NCBI GenBank assembly: GCA_964483175.1
Contig: CAZAAT010000053.1
Location: 1 to 16,134, forward strand
DNA: 16,134 nt
Direction of reading: 5' to 3'
Source of the DNA: JAAYHC01 sp964483175
GTDB taxonomy: Bacteria > Bacillota > UBA5301
Made by a program: the position numbers and the translations under genes. A model generated the notes under the pieces. That model did no database searches. It was not told the DNA's origin and saw only the letters and a list, made by a program, of their open reading frames with translations. This document shows positions 13,384-16,134 of the stretch, one piece after another; position 1 is the first letter of the stretch; each line of letters opens with the position of its first letter.

Positions 13384-14364
13384 TTAGCTGTAGCGAATCC
13401 GGGGATCGATAAAAGTATAAATCAGGTCAACAATTAGGTTGACGAGCACAACGCCCAGAGTGATAACGAGTACCACTCCTTGGATCACCGGGAAATCGCG
13501 CGCATTAATCGCATCTACGGCCAACCGCCCCAGTCCCGGCCAGGCGAAGATCGACTCGGTTAGCACCGCTCCGCCTAATAATTGACCGAATTGAAGTCCC
13601 AAGGCGGTAATTACGGGGATTAAGGCATTTTTCAGGGCATGTTTCCAGATGACCAATTTACCTGGCAGCCCTTTGGCTTTAGCAGTTTTCACGTAATCCT
13701 GTCTGATAATCTCCAACATGCTGGAGCGAGTCATCCGGGCAATTAAGGCCGCCAGTCCAGTACCCAAGGTTATTGAAGGTAAGAGGATGTGGCGCAATCC
13801 TTGGATGAGGGGGTCGAAATCACCGTTGAGTATAGCTGGTAGAGCAGCGATAACACCAGGGCCCCGCCCGGAAACCGGCAGCCAGCCAAGGTTAACCGAG
13901 AAGAATAAGATCAGCATGATCCCCAGCCAAAAGACTGGCATGGATACCCCCAAAATCGAAATGAACATCGCCGTATAATCTAAGAGCGAGTGTTGTTTGG
14001 TCGCCGAGATAATCCCGGCAACAACTCCGATAACGGAGCCAACGAACATGGCAAATAAGGTTAACTCTAAGGTAGCCGGCAAACGGTCGACTATGAGCTT
14101 GAGAACGGGAGCCCGTTGGAGGTAGGAGGTACCCAAATCACCCTGCAACAGTTGCTTGAGAAAAATCCCATAGCGAATCAGCAACGGCTTGTCTAGCCCT
14201 AGCTCAGTCCGGAGTGCGGCAACCGCCTCCGCACTGGCTGCTTCTCCCAGCATGAGTTGGGCAGGGTCGCCGGGAATAAAGGCTAGAATGAGAAAGATAA
14301 TCAGAGTTACCCCCAAGATGATCGGAACAATTAAGGCCAACCGATTTAAAATGTAGCGCGCCAA
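13384..14364 (-). CDS. dppB: Peptide-type ABC transporter permease, DppB/OppB-like
   Basis: A 326-residue inner-membrane permease subunit, first gene of the - strand operon. It starts MARYILNRLALIVPIILGVTL with the family motif FIPGDPAQLMLG, then LGLDKPLLIRYGIFLKQL and GDLGTSYLQRAPV, all typical of B-type permeases. The EAA loop is in YVKTAKAKGLPGKLVIWKHA, and the chain ends IYTFIDPRIRYS. The start is TTG at 14364, with AAGGGGAG upstream at normal distance; no better start is available. About six membrane helices are visible. Together with DppC and the binding protein it forms a type-I importer that lacks locally encoded ATPases. Confidence 0.95.
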   Translation of the reverse strand: MARYILNRLALIVPIILGVTLIIFLILAFIPGDPAQLMLGEAASAEAVAALRTELGLDKPLLIRYGIFLKQLLQGDLGTSYLQRAPVLKLIVDRLPATLELTLFAMFVGSVIGVVAGIISATKQHSLLDYTAMFISILGVSMPVFWLGIMLILFFSVNLGWLPVSGRGPGVIAALPAILNGDFDPLIQGLRHILLPSITLGTGLAALIARMTRSSMLEIIRQDYVKTAKAKGLPGKLVIWKHALKNALIPVITALGLQFGQLLGGAVLTESIFAWPGLGRLAVDAINARDFPVIQGVVLVITLGVVLVNLIVDLIYTFIDPRIRYS

Positions 14365-14390
14365 GGTAAACTCCCCTTGTCATTTCATAT

Positions 14391-14409
14391 AATGAAACAA
14401 TGTTTTATC
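14391..14409. promoter_or_regulatory. KdgR-like IclR-family operator upstream of dppB
   Basis: The 19-mer aatgaaacaatgttttatc matches the enterobacterial KdgR consensus AATRAAAYRNYRTTTYATT at 18 of 19 positions. Its arms ATGAAACA and TGTTTTAT are inverted with one mismatch around a central A at 14400. KdgR is an IclR-family protein and this operon encodes one. Two further perfect palindromes overlap it: TTTCAT-ATA-ATGAAA (14383-14397) and TTTTAT-CTT-ATAAAA (14403-14417), centred 20 bp apart. The site lies 27 bp upstream of the dppB start. I could not assign clear -35/-10 boxes. The rest of the 210-bp divergent region holds only a small hairpin at 14495-14510. Confidence 0.6.
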
Positions 14410-14574
14410 TTATAAAATGCGTTAAGAATGTTTATTCACCTTTACTGTGGTAATTCCTCCTAATTTTGTAATGGAATTTCTTATCTAAGTGCCTCTACTG
14501 AAACCAGTAGCAGTAATTCCGCTCGTCCGTTCTGAATAAAGATGCTGGGAGTACTGATGGATGGAGGCTAGTTC

Positions 14575-15465
14575 ATGGAAGAACAGGTGTTAATTATTGG
14601 TGCTGCCGGCCGACTTGGTCGTGAATTGGTGCACCTCTACGGGCCGAGGGTCCAGGCCTTTACCCGTGCCGATCTGGATATTACCGATGCCGAACAGACC
14701 CGTGAAAAAATCTTCGCTTTATCACCCAAACTAATTATCAACTGCGCAGCGTTTACAGATGTTGATGCAGCAGAACAAAACCCTGGCCAGGCCTTCAATG
14801 TTAATGCACTTGGAGTACGAAACATTGCCGAAGTTGCGCGAGAAATCGCGGCAGATCTGGTCTATATCAGCACCGATTATGTCTTTGATGGCCTGAAAGG
14901 AGAGCCCTATACTGAGGATGATCCGACCGGTCCGGTCAATCACTATGGCCGGTCCAAATTGACCGGGGAGTATATTGCCGCCCGGTACTGGCACCGGACG
15001 TACATCATCCGCACCGGCATATTATATGGACGTTTTGGACTTAATTATCTACAGGCCATTATCGATAATTTAACTGCCGGGAAGTCAATCGCCGCAGTCA
15101 GTGACCAGGCAGCCTCACCGACTTCTACCTACGATCTCGCTAAAGCGATTCAACTTATTGCAGTTTCGGGACGCTATGGTACCTATCATGTTGTTAACGG
15201 CGGCCGGGCCAGTCGCTGGCAACTAGCCGAAACAGTCCGGACTGCGGTGAGCCATTGGTTTCCTGAGGTAAAAAAGGTGCCCATTAGGCCGCTCTCTTTG
15301 GTCCAAGCCGGTAAAATAGCTCCTAGGCCAGCTGATACCGCTTTATCATGTGCGAAGTTAGAACAGGAATTAGCGCATTCGATGCGTCACTGGGAGGAAC
15401 CCATACTGGAATACGTCAAATATTATCTACAACAAAAAGGGTCAGGGAGGATTAGTGGTGTCTAG
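14575..15465 (+). CDS. rfbD: dTDP-4-dehydrorhamnose reductase (RmlD family)
   Basis: A 296-residue cytoplasmic short-chain dehydrogenase that performs the last step of dTDP-L-rhamnose synthesis, NAD(P)H-dependent reduction of the 4-keto sugar. The Rossmann motif GAAGRLGRE starts at residue 9, followed by NCAAFTDVDAAE with the conserved N56. The catalytic STDYVFDG lies at 99-106, with Y124 and K128 in YGRSKLTGE. The RTGILYG and SDQAASPTSTYDLA segments of the substrate domain follow. Full length. ATG 14575 is preceded by GGAGG. It overlaps the next gene by 8 bp, which implies coupled translation with a glycolipid glycosyltransferase. The other rml genes are not nearby, so it may act in a cell-envelope polysaccharide pathway whose remaining genes lie elsewhere. 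A related NAD-dependent sugar reductase is possible. Confidence 0.92.
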   Translation: MEEQVLIIGAAGRLGRELVHLYGPRVQAFTRADLDITDAEQTREKIFALSPKLIINCAAFTDVDAAEQNPGQAFNVNALGVRNIAEVAREIAADLVYISTDYVFDGLKGEPYTEDDPTGPVNHYGRSKLTGEYIAARYWHRTYIIRTGILYGRFGLNYLQAIIDNLTAGKSIAAVSDQAASPTSTYDLAKAIQLIAVSGRYGTYHVVNGGRASRWQLAETVRTAVSHWFPEVKKVPIRPLSLVQAGKIAPRPADTALSCAKLEQELAHSMRHWEEPILEYVKYYLQQKGSGRISGV

Positions 15466-16134
15466 TCGAAAAAAAATTCTGATCTTGGCTACCTCGATTG
15501 GGGCAGGGCATATCAGAGCTGCCCAAGCCATTGAGGCTGCCGGCAGGTCGCTTGATAATTGCGAGATCAAAGTCATCGATTTTCTGCGTTATCTAAGTCC
15601 CGCATTGAGTAAAGCGACTGAAGAAGCTTATTACGCAGCAACAAAACATATTCCACGGGCCTATAAGTTTCTCTATGATTTAGAGGACCGGCCAGCCGCC
15701 AAGCTAAAATCGATCCAGGCTAAAGTGGGATCCGGCAAGATGTTCCGCTTGCTAATGGACGAAAAGCCAACGGCGGTAATTTCGACCCATTTTATGCCCG
15801 CCGGATGCATTAGTGAGTTTGACTTCGCTGGGCCGAAAGCGGTGGTGTTAACCGATTACGTACCTCATCCGATCTGGCTTTATCGCAATACCGACCTTTA
15901 TTTTGTCGCCCATGACGAGATGAAGGATTATTTGGTAAAATCAGGAATTGAAGCAGAGAAGATCCAAGTTACCGGTATTCCGATTAAACAGGAGTTCTCG
16001 CAGAGCTTTGATCGGGTCGAGCTGCGCAGAGAACTAGGGCTCGATCCTGATCTGCCGGTAATCTTGATTACCAGTGGTGGCCATGGGATTGGTCCGCTGA
16101 AAGAGATGCTCCTCGGTATGCGCCAGGTTAAGAT
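15458..16134 (+). CDS. MGDG synthase / UgtP-type processive glycosyltransferase, N-terminal part (3' end outside window)
   Basis: About 225 residues are visible of a membrane-associated GT28-type enzyme that transfers sugars from UDP-sugars to diacylglycerol or a similar lipid acceptor. The N-terminal domain begins KKILILATSIGAGHIRAAQAI, where the GAGHxxAAxA motif is the MGDG-synthase signature. VISTHFMPAG, VVLTDYVPHPIWLYRNTDLY, FVAHDEM and VTGIPIKQEF follow in family order. The C-terminal nucleotide-sugar domain starts at PVILITSGGHGIGPLKEMLL and runs off the window. GTG 15458 was chosen because CAGGGAGGA (15443-15451) is well placed and the first residues (SSRKKILI) fit the family. The gene overlaps the end of rfbD by 8 bp. 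It probably makes membrane glycolipids or lipid anchors; acceptor and sugar are uncertain. Confidence 0.9.
   Translation, partial: MSSRKKILILATSIGAGHIRAAQAIEAAGRSLDNCEIKVIDFLRYLSPALSKATEEAYYAATKHIPRAYKFLYDLEDRPAAKLKSIQAKVGSGKMFRLLMDEKPTAVISTHFMPAGCISEFDFAGPKAVVLTDYVPHPIWLYRNTDLYFVAHDEMKDYLVKSGIEAEKIQVTGIPIKQEFSQSFDRVELRRELGLDPDLPVILITSGGHGIGPLKEMLLGMRQVK

Noticed and set aside
14421..14465. Mini-ORF on the - strand (GTG AAT AAA CAT TCT TAA) behind an AGGAGG-like sequence in the divergent intergenic region
   Set aside because: Five codons, with the ribosome-site-like sequence too far from the GTG and no attenuator structure following.
14495..14510. Small hairpin ctactg-aaac-cagtag upstream of rfbD
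   Set aside because: A six-bp stem without a T-run or conserved context. Too weak to call a regulatory element.
1..16134. CRISPR arrays, tRNA/rRNA genes, insertion sequences or integrase/attachment sites
   Set aside because: I found no regularly spaced repeats, no cloverleaf or rRNA-like segments and no transposase or integrase reading frame. The gene order reads as ordinary chromosome.

Overview
The window looks like chromosomal DNA of a Firmicutes-type bacterium. Genes have strong AGGAGG-type ribosome binding sites, GTG and TTG starts are common, and the gene content is Firmicutes-like (ECF transporter S component, diglucosyldiacylglycerol/MGDG-type glycosyltransferase, Opp/Dpp peptide transporter). 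Two features argue for an outer membrane: a 666-residue predicted outer-membrane beta-barrel ending in Phe, and a solute-binding protein with a signal peptide but no lipobox. A diderm Firmicute (for example of the Limnochordia kind) is my best guess. This is inference, not a taxonomic assignment.

Layout. (1) 1-405: 3' end of a 5'-methylthioadenosine phosphorylase gene and its terminator. (2) 474-1049: an ECF-transporter S component, followed by an overlapping-palindrome element (1048-1079). (3) 1183-7780, + strand: six closely spaced genes, all for exported proteins. In order they are a 12-heme c-type cytochrome, a six-bladed NHL propeller, a tetraheme cytochrome, a second NHL propeller, a second tetraheme cytochrome and a large beta-barrel. 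A bidirectional terminator closes the cluster. (4) 7852-14364, - strand: an operon transcribed dppB, dppC, iclR-type regulator, Asp/Glu/hydantoin racemase-family gene, dppA-type binding protein, M20 peptidase. A KdgR-like palindrome lies upstream of dppB. (5) 14575-16134, + strand: rmlD (rfbD) overlapping the start of an MGDG-synthase-type glycosyltransferase gene that runs off the window.

The highlight is region 3. It has the parts of a porin-cytochrome conduit plus possible extracellular electron carriers. The 12-heme protein has MtrA/DmsE-like spacing of hemes and ligand histidines, and the barrel is about the size of MtrB. The two 207-residue tetraheme cytochromes share four non-motif histidines, which suits bis-His hemes as in OmcE-type nanowire cytochromes. 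Each propeller gene sits just upstream of a tetraheme gene. No inner-membrane quinol oxidase and no cytochrome c maturation genes are in the window, so the electron donor must be encoded elsewhere.

Region 4 looks like import of a peptide or amino-acid-like compound coupled to hydrolysis and racemisation, under an IclR-family regulator. The ATPase subunits of the transporter are absent from the window.
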